Assembly: GCA_049323435.1 (NCBI GenBank)
Contig: JBMOMX010000038.1
Span: forward strand, 11,924 to 75,923
DNA from: UBA11222 sp049323435
GTDB taxonomy: Bacteria > Pseudomonadota > Alphaproteobacteria > UBA11222
DNA length: 64,000 nucleotides
Direction: 5' to 3'
How positions within the stretch are numbered: the stretch's first letter is position 1; every line of letters begins with the position of its first letter. Below the pieces are notes generated by a model, which saw only the letters and a list, made by a program, of their open reading frames with translations, had not been told where the DNA came from and made no database searches. Of this stretch, positions 7,929 to 16,864 are shown piece after piece. The translations under genes were made by a program, and so were the position numbers.

Positions 7929-10118
7929 TCATGCCGCCTGTTTTTTCGGATCGAAGCGGCCGTAGAAGCTGTCGCCTTTGGCGGCCATATCGCGCAGCAG
8001 CTTGTTGGGCGCAAACCGCTCGCCATAGGCCTGGGCCATGCGGTCGCATTCGCGCACAAAATCCGCAGCACCTATGGCGTCGATCAGCGACAGCGGCCCG
8101 CCGGTATAGGGCGCAAAGCCCCAGCCCTGAATGGCGCCGACATCGCCGTCGCGCACATCGGTCAGCACGCCTTCTTCAAAGCAGCGCGCCGCGTCCAGCG
8201 CCTGCACATACAGGAAGCGTTTTTTCAACTCGTTCACATCGGGCTGTAGGGCTGCGGGTTTCACCAATTGTGCAATGCCGGGCCACAATTTCTTTTTTCC
8301 GCCCTCGGGGTAATCATACCAGCCCTTGCGGTTTTTCTTGCCGAGCCGCCCCTGTTTAACGACCATTTCATCCAGCACTGCGTCCACCGGGCTGGGCTTA
8401 TAGGCCGCACCCAGATCCTTTCTGGTTTGATCCATGATATGAAAGGTCAGTTCCAGGCTGACCTCATCATTCACCGCCAGCGGCCCAACCGGCATACCGG
8501 CCATTTTCCCGGCATTTTCGACCAAAGCGGGCGCAACGCCTTCCGAAAGCATGGCGATGCCTTCATTGACATAGGTGCTGAACACGCGGCTGGTGTAAAA
8601 GCCGCGGCTGTCATTCACGACAATCGGCGTCTTTTTAATCTTGCGCACATAGTCGATCGCCACGGCAAGGGCGGCCTGTGAGGTTTTCTTGCCCATAATG
8701 ATTTCCACCAGCCCCATCCGGTCCACCGGCGAGAAAAAATGAATGCCGATAAACTGATCCGGCCGGGATGATTTTTCCGCCAGCCCGGTAATCGGTAAAG
8801 TGGAGGTGTTGGAGGCGAAAATAGAAGCTTTCGGCATGGCGGCCTCGGCCCGGGCGGTGACGCCCGCTTTGACCTCGCGGTCCTCGAACACCGCCTCGAT
8901 CACCAGATCCACATCGGCCAGCGCCGCATAATCCGTACCCGGAACAATACGCGCCAGCACCGCGTCTTTTTCCGCCGCCGTCGCCTTGCCTTTTTCCACC
9001 GCCTTGCCCAGCAGATTTTCCGAATAGCCCTTGCCCCTGGCGGCGTTTTCCAGGCTGCTGTCGATCAGCGCCACCTGGATGCCCGCCAGCGCCGAAACAT
9101 AGGCAATGCCGGAACCCATCATGCCCGCGCCCAGCACGGCGATTTTATTGCATTCGGATTTCGCTGCTTCTTTCGGACGGCGCGCGCCCTTGGCCAGTTC
9201 GCCGCTGGAGATAAACAGCGAGCGCACCATGGCGTTGGCGCTGGGATGCAGGAACAGATTGACCGCCAGCCGGGTTTCGATACGCAGCGCGGCGTCCATC
9301 GGCACCTGAATGCCCTCATAAACGCAGGACAGAATCGCCTCCAGCGCCGGGTAATTGCCATAGGTGGATTTGCGCGTGTTGGCGATGGCCATGGCGAACA
9401 TTTCCTGCGCCGGGCCGCCATCAAACGGGCCGCCGCCAGGAATTTTATAATTCTTTTTGTCCCAGGGCTGCACCGGATCGGGGCTTTCCTTCAGCCAGCG
9501 TTTGGCCTCTTTCACAATCTCGTTCGCAGGCGCGAGCTTGTGCACAATGCCCAGTTTCAGCGCCTGTTGCGGGCCAACCGGCTCGCCCTGCAACAGCATG
9601 GGCAGCGCGGCGGGAATGCCGATCAGGCGCGGCAGGCGCTGGGTGCCGCCGCCGCCCGGCAGCAGGCCGATTTTCGATTCCGGCAGGCCGATCTGAATGG
9701 CCGGATTATCGGCGCAGACCCGGTAATGGCAGCCCAGCGGAATTTCCAGCCCGCCGCCCAGCGCAATGCCGTTAATCGCAGCCGCCACCGGCTTGCCGCA
9801 GGTTTCCAGTTTGCGCAAGAGGCCGCTAAAGCCGATGATCGGGCTGGCATAAAGCGCCTCGACCCGCTGTTCATGGCTTTTCTTGCCGTCATTGGCGGTG
9901 ACATCCTGCACCAGCATCAGATCGGCGCCCGCAAGAAATGAATCCTTGCCGCTGGTGATGACCACGCCCTTGATGGCAACGTCGCTTTTGATGCGGTCGA
10001 TACAGGCGGCAAATTCCGCCAGCGATTCCGTGGACAGCACATTCATGGCCCGCCCCGGCATGTCCCAAATGATGGTGGCGATGCCGTCGCTGTCCACATC
10101 CATTTTCATCTGTTGCAT
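7929..10118 (-). CDS. fadJ: Fused enoyl-CoA hydratase / 3-hydroxyacyl-CoA dehydrogenase
   Basis: A 729-residue beta-oxidation enzyme that hydrates trans-2-enoyl-CoA and oxidises the resulting L-3-hydroxyacyl-CoA with NAD. The N-terminal crotonase domain (about 1-200) has the oxyanion segment SFLAGADL and both catalytic glutamates (Glu125 in GGGLEIP, Glu147 in LPESKIG). The dehydrogenase domain starts with the Rossmann motif LGAGMMGSGIAY at about 330 and has the catalytic His in IGIHFFSPVDRMGLVEI; two C-terminal helical domains follow. A GGGAGAGAC ribosome site precedes the ATG. A thiolase is encoded upstream on the same strand, separated by a cupin gene and two dispersed repeats, so the two beta-oxidation genes may still be co-expressed. 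FadB/FadJ-type naming is by architecture; fadJ is used loosely. Confidence 0.92.
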   Translation of the reverse strand: MQQMKMDVDSDGIATIIWDMPGRAMNVLSTESLAEFAACIDRIKSDVAIKGVVITSGKDSFLAGADLMLVQDVTANDGKKSHEQRVEALYASPIIGFSGLLRKLETCGKPVAAAINGIALGGGLEIPLGCHYRVCADNPAIQIGLPESKIGLLPGGGGTQRLPRLIGIPAALPMLLQGEPVGPQQALKLGIVHKLAPANEIVKEAKRWLKESPDPVQPWDKKNYKIPGGGPFDGGPAQEMFAMAIANTRKSTYGNYPALEAILSCVYEGIQVPMDAALRIETRLAVNLFLHPSANAMVRSLFISSGELAKGARRPKEAAKSECNKIAVLGAGMMGSGIAYVSALAGIQVALIDSSLENAARGKGYSENLLGKAVEKGKATAAEKDAVLARIVPGTDYAALADVDLVIEAVFEDREVKAGVTARAEAAMPKASIFASNTSTLPITGLAEKSSRPDQFIGIHFFSPVDRMGLVEIIMGKKTSQAALAVAIDYVRKIKKTPIVVNDSRGFYTSRVFSTYVNEGIAMLSEGVAPALVENAGKMAGMPVGPLAVNDEVSLELTFHIMDQTRKDLGAAYKPSPVDAVLDEMVVKQGRLGKKNRKGWYDYPEGGKKKLWPGIAQLVKPAALQPDVNELKKRFLYVQALDAARCFEEGVLTDVRDGDVGAIQGWGFAPYTGGPLSLIDAIGAADFVRECDRMAQAYGERFAPNKLLRDMAAKGDSFYGRFDPKKQAA

Positions 10119-10178
10119 CTGTCTCTCCCTACGGTGCTGGTTAATTTTTTAGACCGGAAGCCACCCCAATTTCGGCCT

Positions 10179-10266
10179 GTCACCCCGCACATGTTGCGGG
10201 GTCCAGAGCCACACATGAAGGCCGTGCTGTTTCGCTCCTGGACCCCGGAATAAATCCGGGGTGACA
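10179..10266. repeat. Dispersed double-palindrome repeat, copy 1 of 3 (ACCCCG family)
   Basis: Two hairpins face each other: CACCCCGCA..TGCGGGGT at 10181-10202 and ACCCCGGAATAAATCCGGGGT at 10242-10262; the ends (TGTCACCCCG and CGGGGTGACA) are also mutually inverted. Near-identical copies lie at 27830-27917 and 59536-59621. The copy sits between the stop of the cupin gene and the start of fadJ, both on the minus strand. It resembles REP/BIME-type intergenic elements. Confidence 0.85.
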
Positions 10267-10309
10267 CACGGTTTGGGAAAATCGCCTTTTCCTAACTCAC
10301 AATCTCCCA

Positions 10310-10780
10310 TCAATATTCCGTATACGGAATACCTGCCTTATTGGTAAAAGAGCCAAATTTTCCGATACGCATGCCGCGCATATCAATATCCGGATATTCA
10401 ATCAAATCACTGTGTGAACGGGTGCCAATCTCAAGAAATACCGCGTCAGCATCACCTTTGTTTGTCAGACTATGACCGTCCGCCACCCCGGCTGGAAAAC
10501 CGGCAGCCTCGCCCGGTCGCAATATTTCTTCGCCCGCATTCGTGGTTAGCGTCACCTCGCCTTCCAATACATAGATGAATTCATCCTCCGTCAAATGCCA
10601 GTGCCGCAGCGAGGTTCCCGCGCCCTTGGGCAGCCGGGTTAATCGCACCCCAAATTGCGTCAAGCCTGCTGCATCGCCCAACGCCTGACGTGTGCGGTTA
10701 CTACCCATAATATGCCTGAACTTTGCCGGATAGTTGCTGCTGGTTACGCCCGGAACCTTGGCAATGTCGATTTTTGGCAT
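10310..10780 (-). CDS. Cupin domain-containing protein
   Basis: A 156-residue single-domain cupin. The metal-site motif is present in the form SLRHWHLTEDEFIYVLEGEVTL, with the two His, the Glu and the second motif around PAGVADGHSLTN. Small cupins of this type are predicted cytoplasmic sugar- or small-molecule-binding or isomerase/dioxygenase-like proteins; the ligand cannot be told. GAAGGA precedes the ATG at 10780 at good spacing. It sits between thiolase and fadJ genes on the same strand but is separated from both by dispersed repeats, so co-regulation with beta-oxidation is only suggested by position. Confidence 0.85.
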   Translation of the reverse strand: MPKIDIAKVPGVTSSNYPAKFRHIMGSNRTRQALGDAAGLTQFGVRLTRLPKGAGTSLRHWHLTEDEFIYVLEGEVTLTTNAGEEILRPGEAAGFPAGVADGHSLTNKGDADAVFLEIGTRSHSDLIEYPDIDMRGMRIGKFGSFTNKAGIPYTEY

Positions 10781-10829
10781 TCAAATCCTTCTTTACTGAA
10801 TATAAAAACGTCAAACACAACTGCTGCTA

Positions 10830-10941
10830 ATTCCCTCCCCCTGCAAGGGGGAGGGTTAGGGAGGGGGTTTGCGTTTTGCGATATCGCGCAACTTGTTCGC
10901 CGCTGGACCCCCACCCGGCCTCCCCCTTTCAGGGGGAGGTG
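10830..10941. repeat. Dispersed repeat of the CCTCCCCCT/AGGGGGAGG family
   Basis: Two G/C-rich hairpins, CCCTCCCCCTGCAAGGGGGA at 10834-10853 and CCTCCCCCTTTCAGGGGGAGG at 10919-10939, flank about 65 unrelated bases. The same pair of hairpins occurs at 20180-20270, 42291-42382 and 63712-63826. This copy lies between the thiolase stop and the cupin start region. Confidence 0.85.
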
Positions 10942-10950
10942 CAGATTTCC

Positions 10951-12159
10951 TCACACTCGCTCAATAATCGTGGCGGTCCCCATGCCGGCACCGACACAGA
11001 GCGTGATCAGCGCGGTGGAAAGATTGCGCCGCTCCAGCTCGTCGAGCACGGTGCCAAGGATCATCGCGCCGGTCGCGCCGAGCGGATGGCCCATGGCGAT
11101 GGCGCCGCCATTCACATTCATTTTCGAATGATCGATGTTGAGCTGATCCATCATGCGCAGCACCACCGAGGCGAAGGCCTCGTTCAGTTCAAACAGGTCA
11201 ATGTCGGCAACCGTCATGCCGGCGCGTTTCAGCACTTTCTCGGTGACCAGCGCCGGGCCGGTGAGCATGATGCACGGCTCCGAGCCGATCGAGCCGAAGG
11301 CGCGGATGCGGGCGCGCGGCTTGAGGCCCATGGCGTTGCCCGCCTCGCGCGTGCCGAGCAGCACGCCCGCCGCGCCATCGACGATGCCGCTGCTATTGCC
11401 GCCATGATGCACATGGTTCATTTCCTCGACATCGGGATAACGCTGCATCGCCACCGCGTCAAAGCCGCCCATTTCGCCCATCATGACAAATGACGGCTCC
11501 AGCGACGCCATCTGCTGCATGGTCGAGCCGGGGCGCATATGTTCGTCATGATCCAGAATGATGCGGCCATTAATGTCCTTCACCGGGATCACGGATTTTT
11601 TGAAATAGCCATTGTCCCAGGCATGTTTGGCGCGGCGCTGGCTTTCCACCGCGTAAGAATCCACGTCGGCGCGGCTGAACCCGTCGCGCGTCGCGATCAG
11701 ATCGGCGCCGATGCCCTGCGGCGCGAAATAGCTTTTGAAGGCAATCGCCGGATCGGTGGACCAGGCGCCGCCGCCCGCCCCCATGGGCACGCGGCTCATG
11801 CTTTCGACGCCGCCGCCAATGGTCATGTCGGATTGCCCGGACATGATCTGCGCCGCCGCCATATTCACCGCCTCCAGCCCCGAGGCGCAGAAACGGTTGA
11901 TCTGCACGCCCGCCACGCTTTCGGCATAATCGGCGTTCAACACCGCGATGCGGGCAATATCCGCGCCCTGTTCGCGCACCGGCTCGACACAGCCCAGGAT
12001 CACATCATCGACCTTGCTCGTATCCAGATTATTGCGGTCGCGCAGCGCCTTTAACACCTGGGTCGCCAGTTCCAGCGATGGCACCTCATGCAGGCTGCCG
12101 CTGGTTTTGCCCTTGCCGCGCGGCGTGCGCACAGCGTCATACACAAAGCAGTCAGTCAT
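10951..12159 (-). CDS. Acetyl-CoA C-acyltransferase (thiolase)
   Basis: A 402-residue thiolase that cleaves 3-ketoacyl-CoA with CoA, or condenses acetyl-CoA in the reverse sense. The nucleophilic cysteine is Cys91 in NRFCASGLEAVN; the His of GGAIAMGHPLGATGA and the second Cys of LCVGAGMGTA complete the active site. Length and sequence style fit FadA/FadI-like degradative thiolases of alphaproteobacteria. It is upstream of the cupin and fadJ genes on the minus strand, consistent with a shared beta-oxidation role. It is divergent from the TauD-like gene, with about 140 bases of promoter space between them. Exact chain-length preference is unknown. Confidence 0.93.
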   Translation of the reverse strand: MTDCFVYDAVRTPRGKGKTSGSLHEVPSLELATQVLKALRDRNNLDTSKVDDVILGCVEPVREQGADIARIAVLNADYAESVAGVQINRFCASGLEAVNMAAAQIMSGQSDMTIGGGVESMSRVPMGAGGGAWSTDPAIAFKSYFAPQGIGADLIATRDGFSRADVDSYAVESQRRAKHAWDNGYFKKSVIPVKDINGRIILDHDEHMRPGSTMQQMASLEPSFVMMGEMGGFDAVAMQRYPDVEEMNHVHHGGNSSGIVDGAAGVLLGTREAGNAMGLKPRARIRAFGSIGSEPCIMLTGPALVTEKVLKRAGMTVADIDLFELNEAFASVVLRMMDQLNIDHSKMNVNGGAIAMGHPLGATGAMILGTVLDELERRNLSTALITLCVGAGMGTATIIERV

Positions 12160-12299
12160 GAGCTTTCTCCCTGGATAAACGGTTATTTTGCCGATTTAAG
12201 CATAAAACCCGCGGCTTTGCAGCCCCTATTGCGGGAAATCGCGCTTGGGCATAGACTGATAAAAACAGGCTTGGGAAAACAACTGGCTGGAGGAACATC

Positions 12300-13211
12300 A
12301 TGGATCAGGAAAAGGCCCCGCCCATCCCCAGAGGGGAAAGCGCCATCTGGGAAAATCATTTCCGCCTGTCCGCGGGCCCCGGCGGAAAGCGCGCCTATGA
12401 AACCATCAAGGTACGCAAATTGTCGCCCGCACTGGGCGCGGAAATCAGCGGCGTCGATCTGCGTCAGCCGCTGGGCAATCAGACCTTTCAGGAAATTCAC
12501 GACGCGCTGGTGGATAATCAGGTGATTTTCTTCCGCGATCAGGACATCAGCCTGGACCAGCACAAGGACTTTGGCCGCCGGTTCGGCACGCTGCATGTGC
12601 ATCCGGTTATTCCGGGACCGGAAGGCCATCCGGAAATCCTGATGCTGCATTCCGACGAAAAGGTGCAATATTCCGCCAGCGCCTGGCATTCGGATGTGTC
12701 GTTCGAGAAAATGCCCAATCTGGGCGCGATCCTGATCGCCAAGGTGATACCGGAGGCCGGCGGCGACACCGAATTCGCCAGTATGCACGCCGCCTATGAA
12801 GGCCTGTCGGACAAGTGGCAGCAGTTTCTGTCGGGGCTGGAGGCCGAACATGCCAGCGAGCATGTGTTTGGCCGCCCCAAAAACGAAAATGACCTGCGCC
12901 CCAAATCGGTGCATCCGGTGTTGCGCACCCATCCCGTGTCGGGGCGCGCCGGAATTTTTGTGAACAGCGTGTTCACCACCAAAATCATCGGCATGAAGCC
13001 GAAGGAAAGCGCGGCGGTGCTGGAATTTCTCTACCGCCATGTCGAGACGCCGGAATTTCATGTGCGTTTCAAATGGGAAGTGAACTCGATTGCCTTCTGG
13101 GATAATCGCAGCACGCAGCACCGCGCCATCGCCGATTATTTCCCGCAGACCCGCACCATGCAGCGCGTCACCATCAATGGCGACGATGTGCCGCATTACC
13201 GTCCGCATTGA
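12300..13211 (+). CDS. TauD/TfdA family Fe(II)/2-oxoglutarate dioxygenase
   Basis: A 303-residue dioxygenase. The iron-binding facial triad is visible as His130-x-Asp132 (AWHSDVSF) and the distal His in WDNRSTQHRAIADY, followed by the 2-oxoglutarate Arg in RTMQRVTINGD. Family members hydroxylate sulfonates, herbicide ethers, sulfate esters or amino acids beside a leaving group. A strong site, TGGAGGAAC, precedes the ATG. The downstream DszA/NtaA-like flavin monooxygenase starts six bases after the stop, so the two are surely co-transcribed; this pairing hints at oxidative release of a heteroatom group from an organic substrate, but the substrate is not determined. Confidence 0.92.
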   Translation: MDQEKAPPIPRGESAIWENHFRLSAGPGGKRAYETIKVRKLSPALGAEISGVDLRQPLGNQTFQEIHDALVDNQVIFFRDQDISLDQHKDFGRRFGTLHVHPVIPGPEGHPEILMLHSDEKVQYSASAWHSDVSFEKMPNLGAILIAKVIPEAGGDTEFASMHAAYEGLSDKWQQFLSGLEAEHASEHVFGRPKNENDLRPKSVHPVLRTHPVSGRAGIFVNSVFTTKIIGMKPKESAAVLEFLYRHVETPEFHVRFKWEVNSIAFWDNRSTQHRAIADYFPQTRTMQRVTINGDDVPHYRPH

Positions 13212-13217
13212 CCGGCC

Positions 13218-14546
13218 ATGAACAAGCAGATGCATCTCACCGGCTTTATGATCTATTGCCCGGCGCCGCATATGATCATGTCCTGGGTGTATCCGCGCGA
13301 AAAAATCCGCCATCAATGGAGCGAGATCGAATATTGGGTGGAGATCGCCCAGACGCTGGAACGCGGCAAGATGGACATGTTCTTCTTCGCCGATGGCTGG
13401 GGCGGCGGCACCAATAGCGCCAGTGTGCGCTATGCCATTCAGTTTCCTGCAAGCGACCCGGTGGTGCTGCTGCCTTATCTGGCGGCGGTCACCAAAAAAC
13501 TCGGTCTGGCGGTCACCATGTCCACCAGCATCTATCCGCCCTTTATGCTGGCGCGCAAACTTTCGACGCTCGATCACATCACCAAGGGGCGGATCGGCTG
13601 GAACATTGTTACTTCGGCATCGAAAAGCGAGGCGCGCAATTTCGGCATGGAAGATATTCTGCCGCATGATGAACGCTATGACCGCGCCGATGAATTTATG
13701 GAAGTGTGCTATCAGCTCTGGCATAGCTGGGAAGATGATGCGCTGAAAATGGATATGGAGAATGGCATTTTCGCCGATCCGGCCAAGGTGCGGAAAATCA
13801 ATTTCCACGGCAAATATCACAGCGTGCAGGGGCCGCTGACCGTAACCCCGTCGCCGCAGCGCCAGCCCTATCTGTTTCAGGCAGGGCAATCGGAGCGGGG
13901 CCGCGAGTTTGCCGCCAGACATGCCGAATGCGTGTTTGCGGTGGCCAATAACACCAAACAGATGCGCTCTTTCTGTGATGATCTTGCAGCGCGCGCCGAA
14001 CGCTATGGCCGCGACCCGCGCAAGATAAAAATTATCTGGGGCGCGCAGCCGCTGGTGGCGCATTCGCATAGTGAGGCGCTGACCCGGCAGGCGGAAATCC
14101 GCGCGCGCATTCCGATTGAGGCGTCACTGGCGCTGCTGTCCGGGCATCTGAACGCCAATCTTAATGATCTGGATATTGATGCTCCCGTCACCAGCCTCGA
14201 TCTGAAAGTAACCGGCATTCAGGGAATTCTGGAGGCCAATGTGAAATCCGATCCCACGATCACACTGCGCCAGATCGCGTCCAGCTATTTGTCGGGCAGT
14301 GATGACGGGCCACTGATCGGCACGCCGGATCAGGTGGCGGACCATATGGTTTATCTGCTGGAAGAAGGCGGCGGCGACGGGTTTCAGATTACGCCGTCTT
14401 ATTACGCGCCGGATTATTTCGCCGATCTGAACCAGACGCTGATCCCGGTGCTGCAAAAACGCGGTCTGTTCCGCAAGGAATATTATGGCGCAACCCTGCG
14501 CGATTATATGAACGAAGACGCGCCGGCGCGCGCCGCCGCCGAATAA
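13218..14546 (+). CDS. LLM class flavin-dependent monooxygenase (NtaA/SnaA/DszA family)
   Basis: A 442-residue bacterial luciferase-like monooxygenase of the long NtaA/SnaA/DszA branch. The N-terminus MHLTGFMIYCPAPHM, the substrate-pocket strand DMFFFADGWGG, the segment GRIGWNIVTSASKSEARNFG and the QAGQSERGREFAARHAE motif are all characteristic. These enzymes use reduced FMN from a separate reductase to oxidise nitrilotriacetate, sulfones, alkanes or long sulfur heterocycles. It is six bases downstream of a TauD-like dioxygenase gene. No flavin reductase is in the window. An acyl-CoA dehydrogenase-fold gene converges from the other side with only six bases between stops. Confidence 0.92.
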   Translation: MNKQMHLTGFMIYCPAPHMIMSWVYPREKIRHQWSEIEYWVEIAQTLERGKMDMFFFADGWGGGTNSASVRYAIQFPASDPVVLLPYLAAVTKKLGLAVTMSTSIYPPFMLARKLSTLDHITKGRIGWNIVTSASKSEARNFGMEDILPHDERYDRADEFMEVCYQLWHSWEDDALKMDMENGIFADPAKVRKINFHGKYHSVQGPLTVTPSPQRQPYLFQAGQSERGREFAARHAECVFAVANNTKQMRSFCDDLAARAERYGRDPRKIKIIWGAQPLVAHSHSEALTRQAEIRARIPIEASLALLSGHLNANLNDLDIDAPVTSLDLKVTGIQGILEANVKSDPTITLRQIASSYLSGSDDGPLIGTPDQVADHMVYLLEEGGGDGFQITPSYYAPDYFADLNQTLIPVLQKRGLFRKEYYGATLRDYMNEDAPARAAAE

Positions 14547-14552
14547 GGGTAT

Positions 14553-15695
14553 CTATTTCGGCCAGGACAGCGCGAACAGCTGATCATAGGCAAGGCCCCA
14601 GGGCGGGCGCAGAAAGCCGAGCGCGCGCACATCCTGCGCCCAGCGGCCAAGCGGGCTGCTGCGTGAAAAGCTGGCGCCGCCCGCCACCCGGCTGAGCCGT
14701 CCAAGGCAGGTCTCGGATAGTTCGGCGATGCTGGCCTTGCCGCGCGCAGACGCCGCAAGGCCGCCTTCGCCGCGTTCCACCGCGTTCAGCATCCCCTCAT
14801 AAGCCTGGCGGATCAGCCAGGCTTCGTTTTCCGCGCGCACCCATTCAACCCGTTCATAGGGGCGCATCGCATCCGCCTTCGCCGCCAGCCTGTGCCGTAA
14901 ATAGGCCATCGCCTGTTCCACCACCGCCACGATCACCGCCGCAAACAGGCAGGCCCCCAATTGCGTGGCCGACGCCACCGATTGCGCCATCGCGCCCGGC
15001 CAGGCATTGCGGATGACGGGGAAATTGTCGAAGCTGAACGCATGTGACTGGGTGGCGGACATGCCATGCCCATCCCATTCCGCCGCCAGCGTCACCCCCG
15101 CCGATCCATCCCATTTCACGCCGCCCATTTTAAGGACAAAAATATCGGGAAGCGTTTCGCCCTCGGCAATCGCGGTGGTGAACATATAGGTGGACATGCC
15201 GGCGCCGCTGCCGAAATGTTTTTCGCCGGTCAGCAAATAATTTCCCGCCCCGTCCGGTTTTGCCACGGCGCGGGTTTTCATAATATCGCCGCCCGAACCC
15301 GGTTCCGACGTGACCGTGCCCCACCAGGCCCCACGCCTGACCGTATCAAACACCCAGTCGCATTGCGCGCGCCAGGCCGCCGCCTGTTCCGGGGGCGGAT
15401 CGCCCGCCGCGTACCAGATGGCCAGCACGCAAGGATGCATCGCCGCCACCAGCGCCACAGACGGATCGCCCATGGCAATGGCGCGGATCATTTCGGCATA
15501 GGCGCGGGTCGATGTGCGCACATCCACCCACAGACCGCCATCCTTAGCGGCCAGCCCGGTGTTCAGAAACCCCGCCTCGGCCAGCAGATCGAAATCCGCC
15601 CGGTCCAGATGCGTGCGCGCCAGCCGCGCGTCACGCTGTTCCGCAAATTTTGCGCCAATCTGTTGCAGGCGCGCGAGGATTTGATCCGCCTGCAT
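14553..15695 (-). CDS. Acyl-CoA dehydrogenase-fold protein, atypical
   Basis: A 380-residue protein with the acyl-CoA dehydrogenase fold: N-terminal helices, a central beta domain (SEPGSGGDIMKTRAVA and GEKHFGSGAGMSTYMF) and a C-terminal helical domain ending GRWAQDVRALGFLRPPW. It lacks the YEGT/YGGT catalytic signature of ordinary dehydrogenases, and GEKHFGSGAG recalls the flavin monooxygenase branch of this fold (DszC/SfnB-like). It may therefore be either a divergent dehydrogenase or an FMN-dependent hydroxylase. The ATG at 15695 shares a base with the TGA of the upstream dehydrogenase gene (TGATG), indicating coupled translation; the longer open frame to 15830 lies inside that gene. Confidence 0.8.
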   Translation of the reverse strand: MQADQILARLQQIGAKFAEQRDARLARTHLDRADFDLLAEAGFLNTGLAAKDGGLWVDVRTSTRAYAEMIRAIAMGDPSVALVAAMHPCVLAIWYAAGDPPPEQAAAWRAQCDWVFDTVRRGAWWGTVTSEPGSGGDIMKTRAVAKPDGAGNYLLTGEKHFGSGAGMSTYMFTTAIAEGETLPDIFVLKMGGVKWDGSAGVTLAAEWDGHGMSATQSHAFSFDNFPVIRNAWPGAMAQSVASATQLGACLFAAVIVAVVEQAMAYLRHRLAAKADAMRPYERVEWVRAENEAWLIRQAYEGMLNAVERGEGGLAASARGKASIAELSETCLGRLSRVAGGASFSRSSPLGRWAQDVRALGFLRPPWGLAYDQLFALSWPK

Positions 15696-16846
15696 CACAG
15701 TGCACGCGAAATCAGCAGGCGCATGATCTCGCTGGTGCCGCCATAAATGCGCTGCACACGCGCGTCGGCGAACATGCGGGCGATGGGATATTCCATCATA
15801 AAGCCATAACCGCCAAACAGTTGCAGGCATTTATCAACGACCCGGCCATGCGTTTCGCAGGCCCAGAGTTTCGCCACCGCGCCCTCTTCCGGGCTTAGCT
15901 CGCCGCGCACCAGCCGCATAATATATTCATCGACAAAGGTGCGCGCCACCACCGCATCGGCCTTGCAGTCGGCCAGCACAAATTGCGTATTCTGAAAATC
16001 CAGCAGCGCCTTGCCAAACGCCTTGCGTTGTTTGACGTAATCGACGGTCACGTCAATCGCCGCCTCCATGCCCGCGACGGAGCCCAGCGCGATGATCAGC
16101 CGTTCTCGCGGCAATTGCTGCATCAGCTGATAAAAGCCGCGCCCTTCCTCGCCGCCCAGCACATTTTCCACCGGCACGCGCACATCATCGAAAAACAGTT
16201 CCGACGTATCCTGGGCGTGCAGGCCAACCTTGTCGAGATTGCGCCCGCGCCGGTAACCGGGCGCCTTGTCCGCCTCGACCACCACCAGCGAGATATTTTT
16301 CGCGCCGCCCGAAACATCGCCGGTCTTGCACACCACAATAATAATATCCGCATGCTGACCATTGGTGATGAAGGTTTTCTGGCCGTTGATCACATAGTCG
16401 CCGCCCTCGCGCCGCGCCATGGTGCGCACCGATTGCAGATCGGACCCGGTGCCGGGTTCGGTCATGGCGATGGCCGCAACCAGTTCGCCGGTGGCGAGCT
16501 TCGGCAGCCAGCGTTTTTTCTGTTCCTCGGTGCCATAGGCCAGAATATAGGGGGCGCAGATGCCGCTATGCACGCCATTGCCCCAGCCGGAAAAATGCGT
16601 CCATTGTTCCTGTTGCACGATCACCGCCTCGTGACGGAAATCGCCGCCCATGCCGCCATATTCCTCCGGGATGGTGACGCATAACAGGCCCGCCTCGCCC
16701 GCCTTGTTCCAGAAATTGCGGTCGATCTTGCCTTCCTGATTCCAGCGCTCATTATGCGGCAAGGCTTCGCGTTCGAAAAATTTGCGCACGCTGTCTGAAA
16801 AAATTTGCAGGTCCTCATCCATCCAGGCCGATTTGCGCGCGATCAT
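15695..16846 (-). CDS. Acyl-CoA dehydrogenase (long-chain type)
   Basis: A 383-residue FAD-dependent dehydrogenase introducing the 2,3 double bond into acyl-CoA and passing electrons to ETF. The FAD/substrate segment AMTEPGTGSDLQSVRT (about 128-143), the INGQKTFITNG strand and the C-terminal YGGTSEIMRLLISR are present. As in long-chain and isovaleryl enzymes, the YEGT glutamate is Gly; instead Glu261 in the VAGMEAAIDV helix is correctly placed to be the catalytic base. An AAGGA site precedes the ATG. It is the middle gene of three acyl-CoA dehydrogenase-fold genes in a row, 18 bases after the 595-residue member and overlapping the next one. Confidence 0.93.
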   Translation of the reverse strand: MIARKSAWMDEDLQIFSDSVRKFFEREALPHNERWNQEGKIDRNFWNKAGEAGLLCVTIPEEYGGMGGDFRHEAVIVQQEQWTHFSGWGNGVHSGICAPYILAYGTEEQKKRWLPKLATGELVAAIAMTEPGTGSDLQSVRTMARREGGDYVINGQKTFITNGQHADIIIVVCKTGDVSGGAKNISLVVVEADKAPGYRRGRNLDKVGLHAQDTSELFFDDVRVPVENVLGGEEGRGFYQLMQQLPRERLIIALGSVAGMEAAIDVTVDYVKQRKAFGKALLDFQNTQFVLADCKADAVVARTFVDEYIMRLVRGELSPEEGAVAKLWACETHGRVVDKCLQLFGGYGFMMEYPIARMFADARVQRIYGGTSEIMRLLISRAL

Positions 16847-16864
16847 GATATCCAGTCCTTCCAG

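Noticed and set aside
7929..10118. Loss of a catalytic glutamate in the fadJ crotonase domain
   Set aside because: First aligned to the wrong helix. Correct alignment places both Glu (Glu125 in GGGLE and Glu147 in LPE), so the domain is expected to be active.
12183..14069. A 628-codon minus-strand open frame
   Set aside because: It is antisense to the TauD-like and DszA-like genes, His- and Arg-rich with no recognisable domain; a G+C-driven shadow of the plus-strand genes.
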